Shown here one piece after another: positions 12,301 to 24,300 of a stretch of DNA of 64,000 nt. The stretch comes from Dipylidium caninum (taxonomy: Eukaryota; Platyhelminthes; Cestoda; Cyclophyllidea; Dipylidiidae). The translations under genes were made by a program, and so were the position numbers. The notes beneath the pieces were generated by a model. That model searched no databases and was not told the origin of the DNA. It saw nothing but the letters and a program-made list of their open reading frames with translations. Every line of letters begins with the position of its first letter. Positions within the stretch are counted from its first letter, which is position 1. The DNA lies in assembly GCA_017562135.1 (NCBI GenBank), contig QEYB01000229.1:62001-126000 (forward strand). Direction: 5' to 3'.

Positions 12301-15300
12301 AAGAATTTAAAAAGTGTGTCAAATATCAAACGAGTACTGGTTCGATTGTTTGTCATCGAAAGATGAAACATTTTACAAAAATGAGCTATACAAATTGCTC
12401 TCACACTAGCAAGAAATTATTAACACCAATTGCAATTTCATTATTTAATAAAGTTTATTGATGGTACGAAAAAGTTGTATTTTGTTTTGTTAAAAAAAAA
12501 ACAGACAGAACGTTCCGGTTGACCTGATATTATAAAGCTCTTAAGCTCACTGTTTCACTGGTTTCGAGGTTGGAGAGGTTCAGAGGCCCGGAAGCATCAC
12601 AACGTGGTCCTTTACATCCTCACAACCGACTACCTTTTATTCCACCAGTTTTTCACAGTGATGAAGTTGGCTTTTCCCACCACCCAAATAATTGCACCCG
12701 TAAAAATTCAGTCTTACTTTTTATGGGATCTTTAAAACGTCTACCCCAGGCGCGTCGTTAAGACTTCCCCTAATCGGACGTCTTTTCCCCTCCCCCCGGT
12801 GAAAGTGAGCCTCCGCGAGGCGATGCGCCTTCTTGGCGCCGCCAATTGCCCCGCCCCGGCCCCCCCCTTCCCCCTCCCTCCACCCCCGCTCGGGATGCCC
12901 CAGTGCGTGATTGTCCCTCCGCTTGTGTTGTGCTTCACAACACCAGACTTGGCTATGTGTCTCCAACTCCATTTACCCTCACTTCTTCAAGTCATCCTTC
13001 CTTTTAGGGCGTTGGAAGGTGGCGGCTCGTTGATGTGCTCCACCCTCCCCCCCCCTCTTCTCGACCTTTTTTTTCCTCCCTGTCTACTCACACCCACCCA
13101 CTGTCTTGCCTATTTCCCTGTAATAAAGACACTCGAGTAATCAGACTGATTTCATTCACCTTCCCCTTCCCAAGAAACCCTCCCACTTGCAGTTATAGTT
13201 TCTTTCCACCGTTTCGGTGTTTAAGGCAATTATAACATCAGGCGAAGTTGTCAAGTATTCCAGTTAAGTAAATTAAAGCGGTTTGTACTATTGTCACCCA
13301 GGTTGAGGACCAATTTTTCTGTGAGGACTGCACTAACGGTCGGGTTCCGCGCTACGGTGAAATTGTTTGGGTGCGTGTGCCACCCTTGGGTCATCCTGAG
13401 GTGAAAAGTGCACTCAACAACCTTGCGCCGAGTCTTCGCTTTCTCCAGCACACCTTCCCCCCCGAGGACGTTCACAAAGATCTCTGGGGAGTGCGATGGT
13501 GGCCGGGCGAAATTTTGCATCACCATTCCCTCCGCCTCGGCGATGGTCCGGCCCTCAGTGACTTCGACCAGATGGAACAAGCGGCACGTCTCGGCTTCTT
13601 TGCTGTCCGATTGTTTGGCCTCTATTCGGCCACGCCCTTTAATGGTATTAAACGGCGAGATGCGGCTACAGTTTTGGCCTCGGCCAGAATCCGCGGTAGA
13701 CGTGATGACCGACGCATCTTTCCCGTGTGTCTGTGGACTACACAGGCTCGTGCCTTCTACTTCGAGGAGGGAGATGCGGAAATGGAGCAGAATAGTGAGG
13801 ATGGCGATGGTGTAGGCGATGGAATTACCGTGCCCGGTGTGGCTGATACCAGCCAAAATGAAGTTGAGAAGGACTACGACGACTTGGAGTCCTCGTAAGC
13901 ACGATCGTTTGTTTCAACAGCTTGCCCAGCGTGATTGAGATCACTCACAAATTATTAAAAGGACCTCCACAGCGTGTATGTGTGTGGTTACTGAAATTGA
14001 AAATACCCTTCCCATATCATATGACTGCTTTCCAACCTCTTGAGAGTGATAGGTAAGAGGGTGAAATCTCAAAAACCCTTTCCATCGTCACTCATTCCTT
14101 CCATTCGATTAGGGCCCGTCAGAGTTTTTTTCCTGACGCCTTATTAGCACTCTCCAGTCCCTAAATCCCACCGCTCGACCTTTGGTCATGTTTAGAGAAG
14201 GCGAAGGGATACGCACAGGCCTCATCACCACCGGTGGTTTATTTTCGGACATCAGAGTCTGCAGTGCAGGGACTAATTCATGTTTGGGCATTGGTGAAAC
14301 ATTCACATTGACTATTCTCTTGAAAACTAAACCGATTCAAAATCCTCACTCCTACTTTTGTGGGTCAAACTTATTTGATTTACTGAGTTTGAGGCGTCTT
14401 CACCATCTTTTGTCTCAAACTTTTCGATAATAGAGATGAGGAGAGCATGACCGAGGAGGATCCCATCATGACTACCTTCCTACCGACCAAACACGCCTCC
14501 TCGCGCCCTCCAGCCATTCTGGCCAGTCCGGCGCGCGGTGAACGTATCTCCTCACCGTCCTCGGGGCGGCGTGGCGAGCGCAAGAGTGGCGAGAATGACC
14601 GCAAATGCCGTCGCAAGCGACTGGCTGTCCAGTGGAGGGAGGCGTATCTCCGAGCCACCAAGATGGCCGGCGAGGGCTTGGCTGCGCGGAAGGCCACACG
14701 AACGGAGAACCTGAAGAACTCGGAGGATCGTCCCGATTACTACGAGTACATCAAAGTGGGTCTTGCACTTTTAGAGTTGCCCAACCTGCCCCTCCCCTTC
14801 TTCTTCCTCCCCGTTCGAATCTCCCCATCCTCGAAACGAAAACCTCAGATATGAAGTAATGCTGATACTGGGGCGTGACGGACTACATAGCGCATTAGGC
14901 TCCGGACCGCCACCTTCTAGTCTTCTCAGCCCCCTCTCCGTCAGACCACATCGCTACTGGCATAACGAGCTTGTCAGCTAATGTGCGGTGCCGGAGAGCC
15001 TGCGTGCCCCTGTGAGAATACGTACTTAAGCTAAGCTTGGAGCCTACAAATCCTTAACGAGACGTCTATCATTACGAATGTTCACCGTCTTAACTGTGGC
15101 AGTGCTGGAGGAGATGGAATTCTCGAGCAGTTGACTGTAGACTTATGCATTCCTAGTCGGTAAGGCAGTGACTGCAGCGGGTACATCCGCAATGCCGGAA
15201 ACTCCAAGACAGCAACGGATGGAGGGGGCAGGCTGTGGTGGTGGTGGTGGGGTAACACAGCGCAGACCTCGCTTCACCGTCTCTTGACCACCACCGGAAA

Positions 15301-18300
15301 CAGTCAACTTGTCTTGCAGGGGCTGTAGGAGGTGGAGACGGAAGTGGCCCTCCGCTTCTGCTTCCCCCGCCCTTTCTGTAATCTCCTACGCGATCGCATC
15401 CCCTGTCACACAATGGGTTGCGCTACACAGTTATTGCTTTTGTTGCTTCAATCATTGTCGTCCCGTCCCCTGGGGCTTAGCAAAGAAAAATTTGCCGCAT
15501 CTCTCCTCTTTCCACCCCGATCCGTCTCTGGCTTGAAGCACCGAGAAGATGAGTAAATCAACCCATCGCGTGCCCCCCCCCCCCCATTGATTTCTTACTC
15601 TTCTTCGTTACGTCGTCCAATTGTCCTTTTTTTCTGTCACTTTATTCTCTCATATCTTTGAATTTTTGTGAATATTCATCAATCCTCAAGTGCTCTGGCT
15701 TGCTAGTTTCCCCCCACTTCCCATCTTGGGCTCAGACAGGGTTTTTGTCGAAATATCCTCAACTTTTCTCTACACACCAACTTCACGTCACCTCCAACAC
15801 GCAGATTGGAAGGGTATTTCAAAGTTCATCCTGCTTTGACTCGCATCCTTTCAGCGCTCTACCCGCCATTCGAAATCCGCCCCCATTTCGTCCGATGTTA
15901 ACTGAAATCTCGGCTGGGTATGGAACCCGATACCCCACCAAAGGAACGAAAAACCACGCTATTTCACGTACAGGCGTCCAAACACACGCAAACGCTATGA
16001 GAATTCGTTATTTCATCCAATTGCCGTCTTTTGCCATCCACTTCCGCCATGACGACCCACCTTTTGCGCTCTTGTCAACTAAATTATCCAACCGCGTTAG
16101 GTGCTGTGATCCACCTTCCTACCTCTTCCAACCGTCACCATCTCCTTTGACATCGTGCCTTGTTTTGACATCAGCTGAGCTCCTCTCTCTCTCGTCTACA
16201 TGTTGTCTTGACCTCCCATCCCCCTCTTAATGTGAGTACTTGCAAATTGTAATGTCTACGTCAAGTTCGGGAAGGAAAAAATTAACCAAGTTACACCAAC
16301 TCGCCGTTTGCTAGTCAATTTCTACTCTCTCACGCTCCGATTCTCGGCATGGCGCCAAGTCGCTTCGCGGAATAGGGTTTTTTAAGCGGTAGTTTTGGCG
16401 TTACGTGTCGCCGTCAGGGAGGTCAACTGCGAGGAGCGCTGAAAAGACGCCCCATAGTTGGGGAATAGGGGTTATTTGGCGATATTTAAATCACTGTTTA
16501 GTCGCCACCGCAGAGCACTCGTCCAGCACATGGCCCTGAGGCGGGCGGCAGTAAAAGAAGTATCAATCACCACAACATTTCATGCGCAAGTCCTTTTTTT
16601 CACCCCCTTAATTGAGATTGAGATAGTCTTTCCCAATTATACCTATCAAGGGCGAGGGGCGGTGCGGGGACGGGGGAGAAGGCGGAGAGGTGGAGGGTTC
16701 TTGTTGCCTCGTCTTGATTAGGGCCACAACAACGATGAAAATGACTACTACAACGACTGTGATATCATCGTGTCCGCTTTCTCCTCTACCGTGACTTTTT
16801 TGCTGGTGTCTTGCTGGACTTTGAAACTCTCCCATCCCGTTTGGTCCAGGTTGCTCTGCCCTTTTTTGCGCCTTTGCATTGTTGATTCTTTTGGCCTGAT
16901 AAGTAGCGGAGACGCCGTACGGTAAAGCGGATTGAAGGAGGCCTGTGCCTAATTTTGGGCCTATGGAACTCCCCAACTTCTGATTGACACTGTGGACACT
17001 CATAAAATGGCATCTCCTTCCGTTTCTTCGCGACTCTACTCCCTTTGTCACTAACTGAGTCCACATCTTCCCTGTTTACCGCGTCGATGCTTCCTTCGTG
17101 AATAGGTCTTGAAGGGGAGGAATTTACAAATGTCATCTCAGGTGAAATTGGGTCCTGTACTTGCCCTTACACTCTCTTGTTACCAACACTTTTCTTATCA
17201 CATTCTTCCTGCGTAGACTCCCTCACTCCTGCCTGCAATTCCCTCTCCTCATCAAAATCGGCTCTTGATCCCCCTACCAACTCCGCCCTTCGACATCGTT
17301 TGACATCCACGCGTATTCGCTCCTCCTACCTGTCACTGTGTGTTCGCATAAAGACAGTCGAAGATTTTGTCACGAGTGAGTTGCCTCCCTCGTCTGCCAA
17401 CAGGACCCGCTGACAAAGTGGCCCTCGCCTCGACCACCCTAGTTGCATTAGGCGGTGGAAAGACCCGACGCAGTGATTCACTTCACCCCGTCAAATGGCA
17501 AATCCTCCGGGAAGCGGTGCGATCCAAATTGCCGCATTGCAAGCAGAAAATGAAGTGGAGATCAATTGCGCGTCATTAGGCGCCTCCCCGTCAGTGTGAT
17601 TAACTTGTCATATGTGCGGTTGATCTTGTGCAAAACCACCTTCCAGCCGTGGAATCTCACTTCTAATTGGAATTACCGCCTCTCTTGCTCTCTCCTAAGG
17701 TGGTTCCACTTATTTAGACGGCCTTTTCTTGGGCTTCGCGGACTGGTGCTGCTTATCTTAGTGAATGTTGGGCCTTTTATTAAGGCGCCCAACCCTCTGA
17801 ACTGCGGTGTTTTGAGCGGGAGGTGAAGAGGAGGAAGCCTGTGTGGATGCGTACACGTAGTTAATCAGGGTAGGCGGTTTAGCTTGCAGCTCAGCCGTAA
17901 ATGTGATGCAGTCTGCCTTTCCTACCCCCCCCCCCCATTTCCTTGTTCACCATTCGACTTCGGAGTTGGAGCGGTTGCCCGCACCTTTAATCCCAAGTCC
18001 CAAAACATTCTTCCTTATGATTTGCCTACTCATTCATTCCGAAGTCGAATGTAACGAATGCGGGGGGGGGGGCGGGGGAAGGCGGTTAAATCGCTGGAAT
18101 CTCTCCTCATTTTCCTCTTGCATTTTCCCACTCATGATCATGATCGCGTAACAAAGCTAACCCCTTCCGACAAAATTTTAGCGCACCTCTTGACTTCTCA
18201 GCCCATTTATTGTCTCTAAAACTTGCCATAGTCCCAATTTAGCTCACCCCTTTGCAATTGTGATATCCATTACCGCCTTTGAACCTCGTTTTTTTTCCTC

Positions 18301-21300
18301 CGTCCACCGCCTCCCTCCAGAGACTGTGCTCTTTTCACTCTGTGACCAGTTGTTATTTTTCCACCTTTTTGTCCATCACGACACCAGGCCCGTGGAGACC
18401 GGATATGTACGAGCGGACAGGCCGTCCATGTAACGAGTGGTAATTTGTGCGTGAGAGGACAGAGGCCGAATTTGGGGAGGCTTCTTGCGTCCCTCGGGGG
18501 ACGACGAGCAGATGCATCCTCCCCCTCCCTCCTCCGTCCTTCCTCATCTCTGTCAGGAAGGATTAGGCTTATTTACTGCTCTCCCTTCGTGATATGGGAC
18601 TCCGGTGTCTTCGTTCGCATTCTAAAGGATCATAACTTTTTGAAAATGAAGTTAGATGTGGTTACTCTTCGTTTCATCCTCCTCTCTACCCTTCTCGGGC
18701 GGTATTCTCTAGCTTTTAACGGGTAATTGTCAGCTAATTTGAGGAAGGTGGAACGTTTGGATGCTGCTTTACCTGAGCGAGGAGCTGCTCCGCTCCCGTG
18801 CCTCCCGCCTCCTTCCCTCCGCCAGCAAGCAGTGAATTTTTTATCTGTAGAATTTCTTCCCCACCTCGATTTTCCTCCCAAATAGAAAGATTTTTTTGTG
18901 AGGCCTTTTCAAACGTCATCTTTTTGTGCCCATAAATCAGTGAGTGCGTCCACTTTACGGCCTTTTTTTAACATTTTGCCACCGACTCGGAACTCGGGTA
19001 GGCGGGCGGAGTTACGAGCGACGTTTAGTTGTCGCCTCTTGGCGGTTGGGGCTACTCCATTCGGTAGATGTAGTCGTGTCAACAGGCGCCCTGCCTGCAA
19101 CCTCTCCTCCCGCCTATCGACCTGCCTCCGTCGAACGGTGCGAGTTGGAGGGGTTTATCTACTCACTACCCCTTGTCTGTTGCTAATCGGGTTCCACCTC
19201 TCGCACCGGCGCATTCCCATCAGTCCGCAACGAGTTCTGCGATGGATTATCCGTCAGTGGGCTACCACCCGGTGCCTCGTGTACTCGTGGTCCAGGAAGG
19301 CGGCGGGATGAAGATGGTCTCAGCATCCCCTCCAAGTTGTTTCCATTCTTGATGACGAACAAAAATTTCAATCGTTCGTTTGGACGAGGTGCCTTTTTCA
19401 CCCGGTCCAGTTGCACTCGTCTGCTTCGCCGTTGCAACTCGGTTATCGCCCAAAGTGAATTACTCTTTACCAATCTGATTTCCCCTTCTTGTTCTCCAGA
19501 CCAACCGGGCGATCGGATCGGTGCGGATCCGCCGATGCACCGATCTGTCGGAGGTGCCTCAGTGCGAGTGTAGTTCTTCCGACCCCTGCGGCCCAAACAG
19601 CGGATGCATCAACCGCTCACTGCTCTACGAGTGCCTCGCCAGCGTCTGTGTGCACGGCAAGGCCTGTCGCAATCAATTCTTCACCCGTCGCCAGTATCCT
19701 AAACAAATCGCCTTCTACACCGGAAAGGAGCGTGGTTGGGGTCTCAAGACCTTTGTGGCCATTCGAAAGGTTTGTTTGTTAAATACCCGGCCCGCTATTT
19801 ACTAAGTACTTTGTAAGGCGTGGGGGTGTGGAGAAAGTTCGGCCGTCTTTATCGCTTCGGACTTCCGACTGGGAAATTCCCTCGAAGTAGATTAACCATA
19901 TGGGGAAAATCGCAGATTTCATGAGTCTTGGACCATTTTCGCAACACTTCCCTCTTATCTACTCGATGATTTCTCCGGGATGAGGCTTGGGTCTTAGACC
20001 AACTAATCCTCCTCACCTCTTATCCCATCCGCTTCTCCGCCCGATTTATTGCCAGATCACTGTGTTCTCCCTGGCTAATTTCGGCAACCCGCCGTCCCCA
20101 AAAATAACACAATCGTTCGACTGTTAACTCATGGAATGATTAACGAATCCACTTCTAACCACAACTTGTAGTTCGTAACACTTTGAAAATAACTTTTTAG
20201 CCTTCTCTTTCTCTCTCTCTCTCGATATCACCTTCCAATTTTGACCTGTGAACCAGCGCGACACACCCACCGACTCGCTACCTCTTCGCCGTGTGTTTCT
20301 CTAATCCTAAACTAGTCTACTGGTGTTTCGGAAGAACCGCAAAATGACGGAGAAATCCGGAGGGCGGAAGGGAGAGCGGAGGCGTTTGCGGGAGGAGTGG
20401 GCCAGTATTCATAACTCCTGGCTACTTATAAGGCGTGTATGAATGGATGAGGAAGGTTGGCGAATCGACACCGGTTTAATTCGTATTTGATTGACAGCCT
20501 CCTCCCTCTGCAAAATACTGTACGGCCATTTTGACTGTATTGCCAATCCATTCAGAATTATTTAAGCACAAATCCTCCTCACTCCCGCCTCGCCTCCCAC
20601 TTTTTTTTCACTCCCACAGGGCGACTTCGTGAATGAGTACGTGGGTGACCTGATAGACGAGGCCGAGGCCAACCGACGACTCACCTCTTTGCACAAAAAC
20701 AACATCCACAACTTCTACATGATGAAAATGGACTCCCAACGGATAATTGATGCTGGGCCTAAAGGCAACCTGAGTCGTTTCATGAACCATTCTTGTTGTC
20801 CCAACCTCTTCACCCAAAAGTGGACTGTCAACGGGGACACGCGGATCGGCCTTTTTGCTTTACGGTAAGCCAGTATGACCTCCTTATCTCGGCCTCATTT
20901 TTACGCCACACAGGCACTTTCATTGAGAGTGAACACGAGGATGATGGTGATGGCCACTTTTCATACTGCTTTGTGCCCAATTATCCGTATTTTTTCCTCC
21001 TAAATCATCGTTACTGCTCGCGTAAGGGATTAAAGAACTGAGGATGATGGCGCCAGACGGTTGAACGGGTTACGGTGTGCTTAAGGGTGACTTTGAGTAT
21101 GCAGGACAGCGGCCTTCATCCCCTACTTCCCCACCTCCCCCACTCCCATCACGCTCGTTGGCCAGAACACGACAATTAGGACCACGGAATAATGTGGTTG
21201 GAAGGAGGAAGATGCATCTGAGCTGACCGATTATGCCTTCACCCTCTCCTCATAGTTTTGGGCAGCCTGCAGGCTTTCCGCCCGACTCCTTTTCCTTCTC

Positions 21301-24300
21301 ATCGAGGAATGCCTGTTCTTTGAACCGACGCTTCTTCTTCGAGCGAATTCGAGTCCCACGTCTTCAGATTCATCGCGGGTTGACTCGTGCGCTTCGACCC
21401 CCAGATATTTGTTGTGGCCACTTAGTGGCACCCACCGTTGCCGATCAAATGTGCAGATTGGAGTCAGCCTTATTTTTTACTTGGACACTTATTAACGGTT
21501 TTCTCCATCGCCCCGTTTAGCGATATCGCTCCAGACGAGGAGTTAACCTTCAACTACAACTTCTGCTCACTCGGTCAGGAGATGAAGGTGTGTTCCTGCG
21601 GCGCGGAGACCTGCGTTGGCTATCTGGGAGCCCGTCATGACCACAGTTCGACCAATAATGCTGTCTCTGCCACTCCCGCCTCCGTTTCCACCACCGCCAC
21701 CACCAGCACTACCACCACTGGCGACACGACTCGCTCCATACCAGGTCGTAGCGTCATAAACCAGAAGCAAAAGGGGCCCATTTCCAAGAAGAAGCCTTCG
21801 CCCTCCCCCTCTGTCGACGTCACAACGAATGGTAGGCACGAGACTAAGGCAGCCTCCTCCTTCCCCTCCTCTCCCTCCAAGACCGCAGTCAGAAAGGCCA
21901 AGAGTAAACCCAAGTGCTATCGGTGAGTGGCTCCTCCCCACACTCCATTCCAGTTTGAGTCCTGTCTTCTTATCATGCGAATATCAAGGCCGAAATACAT
22001 GGCCTCGTGTGCCCAAACTTCCTCCCGCCTCCTCCTCCTCTTCCCTCTCCCCCCTCACATATTCAACAGGGACTGTGGACTTGTGGACCCTGTTTCCATG
22101 CACTTCTGTCGTATCCTTGCCGAGTTGGTGTCACAGGTCACCCAGTCCTCGTCCGACTTCTCCCCCCAAAAAAGTCACCTGACACCAGGGCCTTGGTGAA
22201 ATAGAATGGGGTTTTATTTTGCAAATTCATCCGCCGACTTTTATAATTTGGACTCCTCTCGATCGTGGGATGTGGTGCAACTTCTCATGAAAACTAACTG
22301 AAAGCTCTTACATCCTGTCAATCATAGGACATTCAATTTAAAAGGTTAAAGTCTGTCCTACTGTGGTTATTATTAGGGATATTCGTTCCTTGATTCCACC
22401 ACTCCCCGTTTACACGGTTTGAAGGTGTCTTAAATCACCTTTCACCTGGCACCATCGAATATATGCTCCCTCCCCCCCCCCCCTCAGCCCTCCTCATTCG
22501 TCCCTTCCGCATTTGAAATTCTGTTTCCGGCGGAGTGAAGAGTTTTTCTACTCTTGTGGGTCCCCTTAGAGCTGCAATAATGGCTTTCGACACCCTCAGA
22601 GCTCTCGAGACAGCTACTCACAGAACTACCGAGTTACGAAGGTCTTCTGATTTCAGCACTCGCGTTTGCACACTTCTTTTGCGTATGTGCTTTTTGGGTG
22701 TGCGTAGGTCAAAGGGTTATCATTCCTTTTGAAATTGGCTCTCTTTTCGAAGGTAAATTCCTCTGTCCCATCATTTCGCCCTTTCCATTCCACCTCTCTC
22801 ATTCGCCACGTGGATTTCCTCCTTCCTCCCTTCTAACCCCGCTCCCGCCCTGCCCATCATTTTGGGTGGGGCTCCAATTCCGCGGGCATGTTCCGTGCTT
22901 TTTTTATGTCTCGCCCTATTGTCTGGCCCGCTACCCTGTTTTTCTCCCGCCTCTTCCACAAATTGGCGGGAAACTAAGGCGCTGGTGTTGTTATAGCCGC
23001 GCCGTCTTCGCATTGTCACTGGGAGGGGGAGGGGGGGGGGGGAAGAGAAGGAGGTCTGACCTTCTTTTCTTCACGCCTCGTCAATTGGTTGTCGGTGTTC
23101 CCCTCCGTTTTCGTCACTGATGGCGGGTAGAACTCTTTCGTCGAGAATGAAGCTTGTCCACTTCAAGTGGGCTCAATCACCTCAGAGATCGTATTCTGGG
23201 CGCGTAATTGTTTTCGCTCCTCCCTCTCAACCGCCATGAATGCGTATGTGACAACAATTAAGTGATTCCTGGCAGTAGCAGCACGAATTTGGCTGTCGCT
23301 TTAAAGCGACGCCCTCCGTCTACTTGGACTTCATGCCTGGCCTGCCTGTAATTCCCTTAAACTCCGTCCTTCACACCTCAGAAGACTAGTTCCACGGTTA
23401 CACTGTTGTTGGGTGGATAATTCGAAGGTCCCTGGAATCTCCTCACACAAATGAAACGCCTAAAGATCAGTGTTAGAGGGGCAGTGCCACCTCTCCCCGT
23501 CAACGGAGATGGGTTTACACCATCGGCTCCTTCCTGCTAATCCGGAGGAGTTTGCCAACGTGTGGCAAGGCGAAGTACTCTTCTCCCTTAGCTGTCACAC
23601 CCTTGAAGGCTGCGTTAAGTCGCTTCGTATAATCGGTGATATGCGCACGATATTCGGATTTCCCCTTTTCTGCCGTTGTAGCTGTAACAAGATTGTTCCG
23701 AATCCCCAAGTGGTCCAGTCCTCTCCATCTCACTCAACAACTACCTCGGGAGACGTGAGCGGCCGAAGCAAATTCAAACGCGGTCGCGGTGCGCAAAGGG
23801 CATCCACCAACGTCTCGACCCCAGCCCCAATGCCAACTGCCCTCAATAATATCGGCAACGCGGGCATAATTTGTCCCCGACCGGACTGTCGTAAGGTCTA
23901 CCACGTTTCCTGTCTCTCCCTCAAAACCCTACCCAACGGTAAGCGAAAATCTCCTCTGCTCTTCTCGTCTTATCGCTTTTCTCGCTCGCATTTCACTCTC
24001 TCCCTCAATCACTCGCTCCACCCCCTCTCCTTCCTTCCTCCCCTCGTCAAGGTCGGTGGGTGTGTCCTTGGCATCATTGCGATGCTTGTGGACGTCCTTC
24101 GACGGTGTTCTGTCAGCGTTGCACCACGTCCTTCTGTCCCAGTCATGTGGAAGGCAGCGTGGCAGTTCTGCCCCCTCTGAACTCGGGCGGCTACGCTCAG
24201 GTATGTCCTCCCCCTCCCCCACCTTTCGTGTGTGTTGAAGGTGCCATTGTGTTTGAGTGTTTTTTTGCCGAGGTAGAGGGTGGAGAGAGAAAGTGTTTGT

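Noticed and set aside
19500..21922. SETD2 or ASH1L identity for the SET gene
   Set aside because: Both share AWS-SET-post-SET, but the PHD-PWWP2 module before AWS and the PHD-C5HCH module after post-SET are specific to NSD proteins.
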